Source: Leptodontidium sp. MPI-SDFR-AT-0119 (lineage: Eukaryota; Ascomycota; Leotiomycetes; Helotiales; Leptodontidiaceae). Taken from it: a stretch of DNA of 64,000 nucleotides. Below the pieces are notes generated by a model that was not told the origin of the DNA, searched no databases, and saw nothing but the letters and a program-made list of their open reading frames with translations. Every line of letters begins with the position of its first letter. The first letter of the stretch is position 1. The stretch spans positions 310,001 to 374,000 of the forward strand of contig JAHLEZ010000020.1 of NCBI GenBank assembly GCA_020726505.1, written 5' to 3'. This document shows, in pieces, positions 34,140 to 46,100 of this stretch. A program made the translations under genes and the position numbers.

Positions 34140-35334
34140 TAAGGATATTAGTGTCAATAAAATCCCGAAGAGCCTTATTCAGAGCACTCTTCGTTATAGC
34201 GTTAATAAGATTATTAGCGCTATTAATCTATTGAACCTCCGTCAGCTCTTTACGCTCGTATAATTAACGAATAGCCATAATATCGATCATTAGGCGCTTC
34301 TCTTTTGTCGTACTAAGCTTAATAATATACTTATAAAGGGATAAAGAATCTATATAAACAATAGTAAGAAGACGTGGGATGCCAAGCTTATTAGTTACTA
34401 TATTAATAGTCGTACTTAGAGAGATTAATATATTAATACTAACTACTATAACATATAACTTTAATATAAGTATTATACGAGTTACTCTCTTGTATTTTAT
34501 TAAGCTAGTATATATAATATTACTAGTCAAAGTGAATTGCGCATCCCCCACCGTTTCGGCACCGATTACTAATACGAAACTTATTTATAAACTCAAGTCT
34601 TTATTATTAGCAAAAGAACCGTCTATAAAAACGTAGACCTTTGTAAACTATAAGTCAATTAATACGTATTAGAGTCTTCTCTTTAAGTTATCTATTTGTT
34701 ATTTAAGGCGTAAGTTTAAAGCCTTAACGTCGTCTTTTGTTAGATCCTAGTGTTACGCTACGACTGAGAGGTCAAATGTTACTTCCGGCTAATATATAGT
34801 AATAAGATAGGCTACACGAGTTCACTATTCTTTATAGGCCTTCTTATAGTCCTCTTTCCTTACGTCGACTAGCTCTAGCCTTACTCCCTAACCCTTTTGA
34901 GACATATAGAAGTTATTCCTGTCTATAGTAATAGTACACTTATTAAACGTAATAGTTTTAGTAAAGAGTAGTACTTATATTAGCTTTATTAGAAAACCGG
35001 CCTTAGTAATCTCATTTTACTCTCTTATTAAGAAGTCCTTATTTCCTAAAATCAACGTATTATTTATTTACATTCTTACGACTTTAAAGTTATAGCTTTC
35101 CTTAGTACTAATTAGTAAGTATAAGTTATATATTAACGTTTCTATTTATAAGTTCTTTATATAATATTTGTAGTATATATTAAACTAATAGTTTCTGGAC
35201 TTAAGTATACTATATAACAGTAGTATTATTATAAATATTGTACTAGGAGGGAAATCTCCTGCGATCTCTTCCGGTGGCTATATAAAAATGTCCCGGAGAA
35301 GCCTTGTTTCTGCTTAGACGTACGCTTAAGTGAT
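34140..35334 (-). pseudogene. Degenerate Copia-type RNase H and upstream pol
   Basis: The minus-strand frame 34264-34551 carries KYKRVTRIILILKLY and DSLSLYKYIIKLSTTKEKRL, the end-of-pol RNase H block of fungal Copia elements. Its Asp in the 'TDSxSLY' motif is retained. Sequence to the right, up to the LTR at 35335, reads as mutated RT. A paralogous block is at 38259-38522. Confidence 0.6.
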
Positions 35335-35604
35335 TGTTGGAATCACCAAGTAAGGTGTTTCTCGTTTAGTGGTGACACGGCAAATATGGGTAAAGCTTTA
35401 CTCTTGATTTGTAGTTGTATTTTGTGTGTGTCCTCTCTCTCTTCGAGCAGAGAATGATTCTATGTACTCGAGATCAGGGAATTACGGCATAACCGTAATC
35501 TCCCTGACTCTCGTGGCAAGTTAGTAAAGGCTAACTTATAGGGAGATTCTAGACCTGACATTATGCGTACGAGTTAGCTGATTCTCCTCCCTTATTTCTG
35601 ACAC
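35335..35604. repeat. LTR of a second Copia-type family, copy 1
   Basis: 270 bp, TGTTGGAATC...TTTCTGACA. It is collinear with 49782-50050, with about 20 differences, essentially all transitions. Both ends are TG...CA-like in either direction, so orientation is not decided by the ends alone. Confidence 0.75.
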
Positions 35605-38150
35605 AGGCAACTCTTTTTTATCGTTCGAAGCGAGACAATCAAGAAGTAAACAAACATATAACAACTCCCCTATATTTGTAATCGGGAAGGGAAAAACTAC
35701 TTGTCGTATTTATTACAAATAAGAAAAACAACCTTGCCTAGGGAGATACTTATTGATTATAATAAATATACGCTACTACGAATAATATGTGACTAAAAGA
35801 GGAAGAACGATGTCCCCCCGCCATCGAATCGCAGTAAGAAGTGAGTCGATACCCCTCCCTCTAAAGGAAAGAGTAAACGAGTGAATCGATAGCTTTTGTC
35901 GCGAAAGGGGTCAAATAAGTGAATTGCCTCTACTTTCGTTGTCGCTATATATATAGCCTTATTTATTAACGTATATAAAAATACGTTATTCTTTTATAAC
36001 CTTTCCTCCTCTTCCCTATTACTAACTTTTCTATATTATTGCCTCTCCTCTACTTCTGTCTTCTTTGACTACTACTATTACTACTTTAATTACTTTATAG
36101 TCTCACATTTTCCCTTCTCTTCGTGTTTCTTTTTACAATAAAACTCCTCGTGTTTTCTTTCCTTACTTTCCTCTTTCTTTTATTTGCCTCCTCTATTGTC
36201 CTCGTAATTAATATAGACTATACTCCTAGATCGACAAGCTTAGGAATACTCAGTGGCTTTAGTAGTTCTAGTAGTGACGGAGGTAATCGTCGTCCTTCTC
36301 GCCCTCTTAGAAAGTCTAGTAGTCTTAGTAGCTACTATAACTAAGTAAGTCTATCTCTTTTCTTTTAATACTCTTACTTCTTATTTATGCTTATATTTTA
36401 ACCTTTATTACCTTTAGTGCGAAATACTAATTAATAGTAAATTAAGTCTCGACATAAATGACGAATTAAAGCCGCTAAGTATAATACTTTACTTCAGTCT
36501 TCTTTATAAGAGAAGGCTTTTAGTCGCGATGTCTCTTATATTATTACTAATTACTTAGCCCTTCGTTAATTTGTTTGTCTTTTTACTCTTAATAAATATT
36601 ATACCTCGTACACTATCGCCGACATTATTACTGCCTTCGGCCAAGAGAATCTCGGAGGTGATTATTGTGAGCGCTGTCGAAATACTTCTCGTAGTCGATC
36701 TTACTTATCTTACGTTTCATTTCCTTATGTTCTTTATCTTTATAAGACGTAAACTCTGTTCAATAGTGTATGTAATTGTTACTATTAAGGTAGCTAAACT
36801 ACTTATTATAGCTTTCGTATTAGTAAGTTCCCTCTTTTTCCCTTTTAATAAGTCCTTCTTAAATTAATATTATTCGTAGATCGTAGGTCTTATATTAGCT
36901 CTCGTTAGAATCCCTTGTCGATCCGCTTGACTCTTGAGTAAGATAGTTAGATTCAAGATCATCTAGCTCTAAGCGAAACTTAGTAATATATATTAATGTA
37001 CCCTCTTACTACTTAAGAGCTTAAGATAATTAATCGTGAGCTTACTAGACTCGACGTAAACAATAACGATGAGTATATCCCTTATATTCGTCGCCGCGAC
37101 AATTCTATTGTCTAAATCCCGTAGCTTATTTTAGAACGTCGTCTCGCTACTACTACTCGAGATAGTCGTGTTCTTACGATGTTATCGAACCTTCGCGTTA
37201 AAGTCTTTACTTTTAGTTCTGAGGTTTAATTTAAGACACTTGCTTCTCTTACAGGATCTAATATTTAATATAATACTCTTAATTCTCTCCTTAGATTTTT
37301 AAGTCCTACGATAATAAACCTTAACTTTCCTTCTTTAAGCCCTTAATATAATCGCTTTTCGCTATTAAGTTCTCTTCTTAGTTTACTTATTAAATTCTCT
37401 CCCCTAATATAACCTTCGGCCTTTTCTTTTCCTCTTAAATCTCCTCTGAATTTCGGTTAATTCTAATTGCCTCCTCGATTTCTATTTAGTCCCTTCTCTC
37501 CTTATCCTCGATTTCACTTTAGTCCGAATTCTTCTCGCCTTTAATACTTATTAAGCTAAAACTCTCTTTAACCTTAGAATCTATTAGGCTAGAATTCCCC
37601 TCGCCCTTAAAATTTATTAAGTCAAAACTCTCCTTAGCCTTAATAAAGTTCTTTATATTAATAAAGTCTACGATTTTAGTATAATTGTCACAGTTCTTTT
37701 AGTCTTTCTCTTAGTTCTCCTTATCTTTCGTTACTTAGTTTCATAGTATTGTCTACTTCTACGATTACTACTTCTTTTAGTCTCGTTAAATATTTATTTA
37801 ATAAAGATAATAATAATAGTAGAGAGGGAAGTAATAAGTTAAAGAAGTGATTATTTCGTGGGGTAAAACAAGATATAATTTACTTGTCATAGTTATTACT
37901 TAAGTTCTTGCGTTAGATTTTTTGTAGTCTTTATTAAAGTTACGTTAGATTTCTCGTTTTCTTTTCTTGTTTCTAAAATTAAAAGTATTACGTACTTTGT
38001 TTTTTATTTTCCTTAATTCCTTATTCGTGAGATTTCAAAATCTAAAGTAATTCAAATTAACGCCGACTCTAAGTACTTTAATCTTTGACTTTACTTTTCT
38101 TCTTAATTAACTTAACCTTTAATATAAATAAGTAATTTGTTAGTGTCAAT
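35605..38150. repeat. RIP-ruined internal retroelement sequence
   Basis: A plus-strand fragment at about 36210-36345 reads TPRSTSLG then SGFSSSSSDGGNRRPSRPLR, like a Ser-rich gag N-terminus. Around 37540-37650 the minus strand gives acidic repeats (ESFDLINFKGEGNSS). Which strand was coding is not settled. No intact gene is present. Confidence 0.4.
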
Positions 38151-41100
38151 AAAGTTTGTTAAAGTTAAGTTCGCGGCGCTCTTTATTATAGTATTTACTA
38201 AGTTATCGTCTCCTTTGATTTATCAAATCTCTTAGAGTTCCCGTCGTTCGTAAGATTATTAAAGAGTTATAATATTGATTATCAAGCGTTTTTCTTTAGT
38301 CGATCCGAGTTTTATAAGGCATTCGTAAAGCGAATAGGAATCTGTGTAGTAGATAATTAGTGGAGGTAAGATATATAACTTATCTGCGATTATTATTAAA
38401 GTTATATTAATAACGATAGTAATATTAATACTAAGGACTATTCCGTAGATCTCAGAAGCTAAGACAGCTCGAGTTACCCTCTTTGATTTCGTATTACTTT
38501 TATAAAATATATTTCCTCGCACGATAAAGGTGTTTTACTCGCTCCTTGGGGCCTCGTTGCCTAGAATATAAAAGTATCTTAATTAGGAACTTATATCTTC
38601 GTTATTCGCGAAAGATCTATTAACGAAAACGAATAGCTTTAACTTTTCTAAGTCGAGGGGGATATAAGTTAGTCCTCGATCCTGATTCTTTATTTATTAA
38701 TCTAATCGCTTATTTAATGCCTTAATATCTTCGTTTATAGGCTCTTAATGTTATATTATTATTAATAAATCGCAGGATGCTTCTAGCTAGTAAATCGTCG
38801 TAATATATACTCCTCGCGCTCGTTATTGACGGTATTCTTGATTTTAGTTTACTGATTTTAAGTCTATGAGTTAGATCTTTTTTACTTGTCTTTTCTGCTG
38901 AACGATTAGGTTTCCCTTAGAAAGGGTTAACTTATAATTATTAAATAATAATAGTTCTAATTCTATAAGGATATTAATAGGCTTTACTTATAGCTTTACT
39001 TTCTAAAGTTCACGATCTTCCTTTTGTACGAATTACGTATCACTGATATATAGCGTATTATTAGTTTATATTACTATAATACTAAAGTAATCGTCGAGAG
39101 TAGTGATTTTTAGGCATAAATCGTAAGTGCTCGATTTTATATTTAGTCTCTCTTTATAATAAGGGCTATATGTCCCTTACTAGTGTGTTCCGGATTCCGC
39201 GAGGCTATATAGCAGTTTAATTATAAGCATTCGAGTCTTTAAGGGGAAAAGGTACGTAATCTCTTTCAGAAGAAATATGTAAATGACTTAGTTAAGCTTC
39301 GATTCGGCCTAGATATATACTTACGTAATATCTTAAGAGAAGTAAGTTATATCGCGGAGTAGTAATAAAGGAATTAAAGTTATAACAATCTATTATATTA
39401 ATCACTAAATCGTTAGTGTTTAAGTAAAGATCTTTACTTTTAAAGTGTTATTATATACTTAAATTATAAGTCTAGATTTCTCGTAAGGGCTCAGGGTTCC
39501 CCTTCCCTTTACCTCATCCACGAGTCGAGATCTAAAGATCGTTACTCTTAGTTTAATATCCTTTGTATCGACTAGCTTAAAGACCTCCGCTGTTATTAGA
39601 CTATTAATCTCGGCCTTCCTGGATTCTTTAAAAGGGGCCCCTAGAGCTGTAATCTTGTCCTCCTTTTGTAATTAAATCGTTAACTTTATAGCTTCTTGTT
39701 CCTTCTTTATTAAGAATACTTAAATCTCGTCAATAAGTATTAAATTCTCCGACTTATCTTTAGGTTTTACTTTTATAATTTATATCGTAGACTTATACGA
39801 TAATTGTGCTTTTATTTACCTTTAGTTCTTTTGTGAGATTATAACTTATAGTATTAATAGTTGAATATTACTTAAGTTATTTAAGTAAAAGTACTTCTCT
39901 TAGTCTTGAGTTAATACCTTATCTTCTAGTAAGTTTAGTCTTTCGTCTTAGATAAACGGTTTTATAACGTTACTTCGGAAAACAATTAGTCGATCGTTGA
40001 CTTCGACGACATAACTGTGCCCTTAGACGGAAAGTAGCTTCTATAGCCCGGTCCAGCCGTGTTTCTCTCGAAATACTCTTACTTCCGATTAAATCGGTAA
40101 ATTAAGAGTATTAGAGATATTAATACCGTTTTAGGCTGCGATTATATCCTTGATTTGGCGCTTAGTATATAGTTCCCGGACCTCCTTTATTGCCTTCTGA
40201 ATTGCCTTCGCTCTCTCGAGTATCCCCGGAGCCGGCAGATCCTACTTGATGAGTCGAGGGTACGCCCTAAAGATAAGTAATATTAATATAAGTCCTTATA
40301 GTCTTATAATATCGTTAATTACTTTTACCGTTATTTAAAGTAATATATAGCGATTTAATTGTAAGTGCCTTAGCTCTTACTATAAAATCTTATATACTCT
40401 TCGTAGTAGGCCGTGTGCTCTCTTAATTTGTTTAATCGCGTTGTGAGCTTCTGTTAGTATCGATTTGACCTTAATACTTATTATAGCTACGTTTGCCTTA
40501 AATTTGGCTGAATGAAAGTTCTTTATTGCGTCTATTACGAATTAGTCGGGTGGTCCGTTATATATATTAATAAAGATCCTTTAGATCGTATTCTAAAGTG
40601 TCTTTAATAAGTGATTTAAAATTTATATTATAACGTTAAATCTAGTAGCTTCGTCGATTCTATATAAGATTAGCGCTTTTCGGGATGCCTTATTGTTTAA
40701 ATCTACGAAAAAGACATTAAGTTAGAAAGTATAATTAAACTTTACGTCGTCTTTAATTATAAACGAAAATCTACTAAGTTTCCGCTCGTTTATTTAATAA
40801 AACTTACATATTTGTATTAGCTCCTTAAGTTACTTAGAGTCTAAATCCTCGTACTTTACTTAATCTAGTACTTGTTATAGCCTTTATATTAATAAGTAAT
40901 TGAACTTTTAATAAATTCTCTAAAGTTTTATTTTTGTAAAGTGGTTATATATTAGACTTCGTTTTAGCTAATTGATTAGCTACTAGGGGTACTTAAAAGT
41001 TTATACTATAGGAATTTTCTTGTCTTCTTAAATAAGCGTGTTCGTGAGATTATTAAATCTCATATTAAGCCTATTTATGTCTTAAAGGCACTATAGCGCT

Positions 41101-41370
41101 AGTATATTAGTTAAGATAACGAAGAACTTAATATTTCCGAAAGGTGTTAGTAAAAAGAAGTATAATAATACACTCGTAGACCCTTTTCTAAAGGAGACTT
41201 TTTTATTTACGCAAGGAATCGTTTTCGTGTTTAGGAAGATCTTATATAACGCCTAAAATTGACCTTGTCTAATTATAGATACTCTTAATACTCCCGTGTC
41301 TAATAAGATTCCTTAGAAAGTATCTGACGAATATCGGCTTTAAATAAAAGTCGAATTATCTAGAGTAATA
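38151..41370 (-). pseudogene. RIP-ruined Copia pol: RNase H, RT and part of integrase
   Basis: On the minus strand, 38259-38522 is RNase H (SKRVTRAVLASEIYGI; YTDSYSLYECLIKLGSTKEK). At 39500-39640 the N-terminal RT block reads GAPFKESRKAEINSLITAEV, then VTIFRSRLVDE. The pol gene therefore points left. It is interrupted by the LINE at 41383, and the gag part continues at 47187-49781. Confidence 0.65.
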
Positions 41371-41528
41371 AAGACATCTTCCATATTACTCGGACACTTT
41401 TTCGGGACTCTTGACCCCCCTGCCTTTGAACCACACCTGTTTCCATCTTATAAACTACCTCCTAACCAACCGATCTCCTTGCCCCTAGGCCTTGCAGTGG
41501 TATATTACCGCTGTAATAGCCGGGAGCT

Positions 41529-43118
41529 ATGGAGCCCCTATTCGACCCCTTCGACTCCTCAGAGCCCCCCACACCTACGCCAACGCCTAGAGACCTAGGA
41601 GAGCTTCCTACTAGGCTATCAAGAGTAGTAGAATCGACCGAGACTACTCCTAGAGCCCCTAGAGACCTAGGGGGCTCTATTTCCAACTCCCGGGGGCAAA
41701 ATACCCCTATTCGGCTCTTATCGACTAGTGCGGCTCAACTGGCCCCTGTAAAGCGCGGACCATCAAACAACCCCACCAATAACCAACACATCAACAAGAC
41801 GCCAAGAATCAATACAGACTTTAATGGAAAATATCACCAAAACCAAACCTACTTCCAAAGTAGTCAAACCGGTAATACTAGCCAAAAGCTAGTTCTTGAA
41901 GCCAGAGACCTGCTAGTAAGAGCATACTCAGCTACTAAGTCACGGGACGAGCAAGGGAAACTACTTGATTTACTTGAAATATTCAGGGAATACACAGAAC
42001 ACAATAGAATCAAGAATACAACTTCTATTCTAGCTTCTCAAGTAGCTAACTTAGAGAGAGCAACAAAGAAAATCGAAACACAAGCTACTAAGTCAACTAC
42101 TTGGGCCAAAATAGCCGAGAAAGCTCACTTACAACAACCAACAACAACTCAGGTCAACAGCATAGCAACTAGTAGTACTAGTAATAGCGGTGCTAAGGGG
42201 AATAGGGCTAGGGCTCCGGGTAGCCCTAGGAACCCTACCGATAAGGGCAAAGGTAAGTTTGCTCTTACTAAGAGATGCACCCTCTTACAGGCACGGAATG
42301 TCCAAGCAAACACCTTCTCTTCTATTACTACGCGCAATTTGCTTAATTCTGCTTTTAATAAGAAGGGAATACAAGGACTAGTTGTTTCTTCTGTTTCCCT
42401 TTCTTTAAGGGGTAATTTAGTAGTTACTACTACCCCTGATTTTGATGTTGAGTTCTTGATTTTAAACGAGTCAATTATTAAGGGGGTGCTTCCCGATTTG
42501 ATTTTAATTCAGAGAGGAGAGCCATGGTACAAGGTTGCTATTTATGGTATCCCTATTAGGGAGTTTAATACAGAAGAGGGATTAAACTCTAAGCTAGTCG
42601 CTGAAGAGATTCAAACCTTTAATAAAGGTTTTACTCCCGTAGGAAAATCCTTTTGGACTACTCCTAAAGAAAAACGCGACTCAGGCCTAGTACAAACAGG
42701 TACTATTGTAGTAGCTTTCCCAAGCCAAGAGCAAGCAAAAAGAGCTATATCAAATAGGCTTTATATTGCGGGTATTTCAGCTAAAGTAGTAAAATACATA
42801 ACTACTCCTAGTACTTCTCAATGTACTAGATGCGCTGGTTTTGGGCACTCTGAAAGCCTTTGTAAAAGGAATAAGAAGTGTATTTTATGCGCAGAAAACC
42901 ATACAAGCAGACAACATAGTTGTAATACTTGTAAATCAAATACTAGGTGCTTACACTTAAGTATAAGATGCGCAAATTGCAATAGTATTACTCATACGGC
43001 TGATTCCAAGCTATGTGAGGTATACTTAGCAATAAAAAATAAAGCAAATAATATTAGTAGTACTAATAGGCCTATTATAGTAGACGAACCAATCACAGTT
43101 AATGATAATTGGTCTTAA
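41529..43118 (+). CDS. LINE ORF1, gag-like RNA-binding protein
   Basis: 529 aa. The N-terminal 70 residues are Pro/Thr-rich. A coiled-coil-like region follows at about 130-190 (LEIFREYTEHNRIKNTT), then a basic linker. The centre (about 240-410) is the conserved gag-like domain. The C-terminus has Cys/His knuckles: CTRCAGFGHSESLC (CX2CX4HX4C), CILCAENH, and a third CANCNSITH cluster. It binds element RNA and packages it with ORF2 protein. The end overlaps ORF2 by 17 nt. Confidence 0.93.
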   Translation: MEPLFDPFDSSEPPTPTPTPRDLGELPTRLSRVVESTETTPRAPRDLGGSISNSRGQNTPIRLLSTSAAQLAPVKRGPSNNPTNNQHINKTPRINTDFNGKYHQNQTYFQSSQTGNTSQKLVLEARDLLVRAYSATKSRDEQGKLLDLLEIFREYTEHNRIKNTTSILASQVANLERATKKIETQATKSTTWAKIAEKAHLQQPTTTQVNSIATSSTSNSGAKGNRARAPGSPRNPTDKGKGKFALTKRCTLLQARNVQANTFSSITTRNLLNSAFNKKGIQGLVVSSVSLSLRGNLVVTTTPDFDVEFLILNESIIKGVLPDLILIQRGEPWYKVAIYGIPIREFNTEEGLNSKLVAEEIQTFNKGFTPVGKSFWTTPKEKRDSGLVQTGTIVVAFPSQEQAKRAISNRLYIAGISAKVVKYITTPSTSQCTRCAGFGHSESLCKRNKKCILCAENHTSRQHSCNTCKSNTRCLHLSIRCANCNSITHTADSKLCEVYLAIKNKANNISSTNRPIIVDEPITVNDNWS

Positions 43119-46100
43119 AATACTACAAATCAATGTGAATAAGAGTCTCTCTACTACAGAGCACGTTCTTCAGTTGGCTATAGAGCTAAATATATCAATA
43201 TTAGCAATTCAGGAGCCTTGGACTATTGGTAATAATATTGACGGCTTTCGTAGCGTCTTACACCCTAGTTTTAAACAAGTGCTCCCGAATTACGGTTCTC
43301 TTAGGCCTAGAGCTTTATTTTATGTACTAGACTCAATTAGTACTACTCTAGCGCCTAGCTCACCACAAGACCCTGATTGTATTATTTTAGACTTAGTTGA
43401 GTATAAAACTCAATTAATTAATGTTTATAATGCGACTCACCCTGAGTCGGAATCCCTTAGTAGTATTAAAACCCTACAAAGAATAGGTTTATTACCAGAC
43501 TTATTCTCAAATAAAACGATATTACTAGGGGATTTTAATATACATCACCCGTGGTGGGACCCCATTACACCGCAAAGCGGTAATACAGGGGTATTATTAG
43601 ACTTAATTGAAAAACACTCTTTGAGCCTATTAAATACTCCCGGGGAAGGAACGTTTTATAGACCACATATGGAGGCCCCTTCTGTATTAGACCTTACATT
43701 TGCTACTCAAGGAATAGTAAACCAAGTCGAAGATTGGCAAATATTGCCTGATCTAGGTTCAGATCACTTTGGGGTACTATTTACTATTACATTTACTTGT
43801 AGTAGTATTAGTACTAGCCCCCTAAAGGTCCCCCGATTTAATACAAAGAAAACAGATTGGGTAAAGTTTAATAAAAGTCTTAATAATTATTTTCAGGACT
43901 TTAATTATAACCCTAATTCTAAGTATACAAATCAAGAGCTTGATGACCTAGGGGAGCTATTTACTAGGAATATAATTCAAGCGACTAAAGACTCTATTCC
44001 TAGATCTTATAAGTCAATTGCTAGTAAACCTTGGTGGAATGAGGATCTTAAAATACTACGGAAATTAATGCAAAGATATTACCGTCTAAATAAGGCCTCA
44101 GGGTATACCCTCTACTTTCAAGAACTAAAAAATGCTAAAAACCTTTATTTTAATACTATTAAGGTTGAAAAAAGAAAGCATTGGAATAAGTTCTTAGAAA
44201 AAGAGGATTCCCAGTCGATTTTTAAAGCTATGTCATATACCAAAAACAATACTAGCTCTCTTATACCAAGTCTTTATAATTTAGAGACTAAGGAATTAGA
44301 GTCGACTTTCCAACAAAAGTGTAATATTTTTAGAAGTACTTTATTTCCAGAACCTCCTATTTCAGCGCCTATTGATTTAACGTCATATATAAGTAGTAAT
44401 ACTTGGAAATGGCCTCTTTTATCTAAAGCAGAGCTAAAGGATTCATGTACTTCAAAAATTAAGGGCAAAACCCCTGGACCTGACTTAATTACTCAAGAGA
44501 TTATAATTAAAGCTTATTTAGCTATCCCAGAAGTCTTTTTTATAACTTATTCAATACTTATAAATCAAGGGTACCACCCTAAGTGTTGGAAAGAGGCTAC
44601 GGGGTTTATTCTTAAGAAACCAAAAAAACCTGATTATTCTAAACCTAAGGCATATAGAGTTATATCACTACTTAATTGTCTAGGTAAGGTTTCTGAAAGA
44701 ATTTTAGCTAAGCGCCTAAGTTACTTAGCTGAAACAACTACTTTATTACACGATAGTCAAATCGGTAGTAGACTTAAAAAATCAGCTATTGACGCAGCTT
44801 TACTTTTACAAACAGAAGTAGAGATTAATAAGGCAAATAAGCTTAAAACTACTACTCTATTCCTTGACGTCAAGGGAGCTTTTGATCACGTTTCCAAGAA
44901 TCGTCTTATTCAGGTTTTAACTCAATTGAAATTACCGATAAGTCTAATTTTGTGGATTTCGTCATTTTTAGAAAACCGTACTTTACAACTTGCCTTTGAT
45001 AATAAATTAGAGGAATTCCAAATTGTAAATACAGGTATCCCTCAAGGGAGCCCTATTTCACCTATTTTATTCCTTATATATATTCGAGACTTATTTAAGT
45101 CTAAGAATATTAAGCCAATATCATACATGGATGATTTAGCATTAATAGCCTCTTCTAAAAGCTTTAAAAAAAATATAAGTATTTTAGAAAGAGAAGCTAG
45201 CTTATTAGTCAAATTAGGGGAAGAATATTCTATTAGCTTTGATATTGAAAAAACAGAGCTTATTCACTTCTTTGGAAGTAAGAATACCCTTAATATTACA
45301 CTTCCAAATAATACTATACTAGCTCCTAGTAAGCTAGTTAAATGGCTAGGAATATATTTTGATTCAAACCTTAAATTTAAGAATCATAGGTCAATTAGAG
45401 TTTCCCTTGCAAAGCAAATGTTTTATCGTATAAATCGACTCTCAAATATTACTATTGGGCTCTCCCCGTTTGCAATTCGTCAATTATATATGGCTTGTGT
45501 TACTAGCGTAGCCGACTATGGTTCTATATTATGGTGGAAAATCAATTGCCCTAATAAGGCTATGATTAGACCATTTCAAGCTTTACAAAACCTAGCTACT
45601 AAGAAAATATTAGGGGTCTTTAAAACAGCACCTATAATTCCATCAGAGCTTGAAGCAGCTTTACCTCCACCTAATATTAGACTAAATCATACAAGTCGGC
45701 GCTATATTCTCCGCGCCTTAAAACTTAGTAAAAAACACCCTATTAGGCTCGAAGTTGAAAAGGTTATTACAAGAGCTAATGAGGAGTATGACTTACTAGG
45801 TATTTTACCTGAGTCAATTACTACTATTTCAAGCCTAGTTCATTCAATATATCATATAATTGACTTTAATACTTTAGAAGTAATAAGGCACTTTTATTTC
45901 CCTCCATGGGAAAGAGAAGTACCTTATATTTTTAGAATATCTAAGTTGTCTAAAGAAGACGAAGCTAAGGCTCACTTACAATACTTACAAAGTATTTGTA
46001 ATAGTCGGAATACCTCTATTTATACAGACGGCTCTCAGACTCCTGAAGGGTGCGGAGTAGGCTATAGCGTAGCTGTTTATACACATACACAAGGATATCC

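Noticed and set aside
41462..41686. Minus-strand frame at the start of LINE ORF1
   Set aside because: Shadow of the Pro/Thr-rich N-terminus of ORF1.
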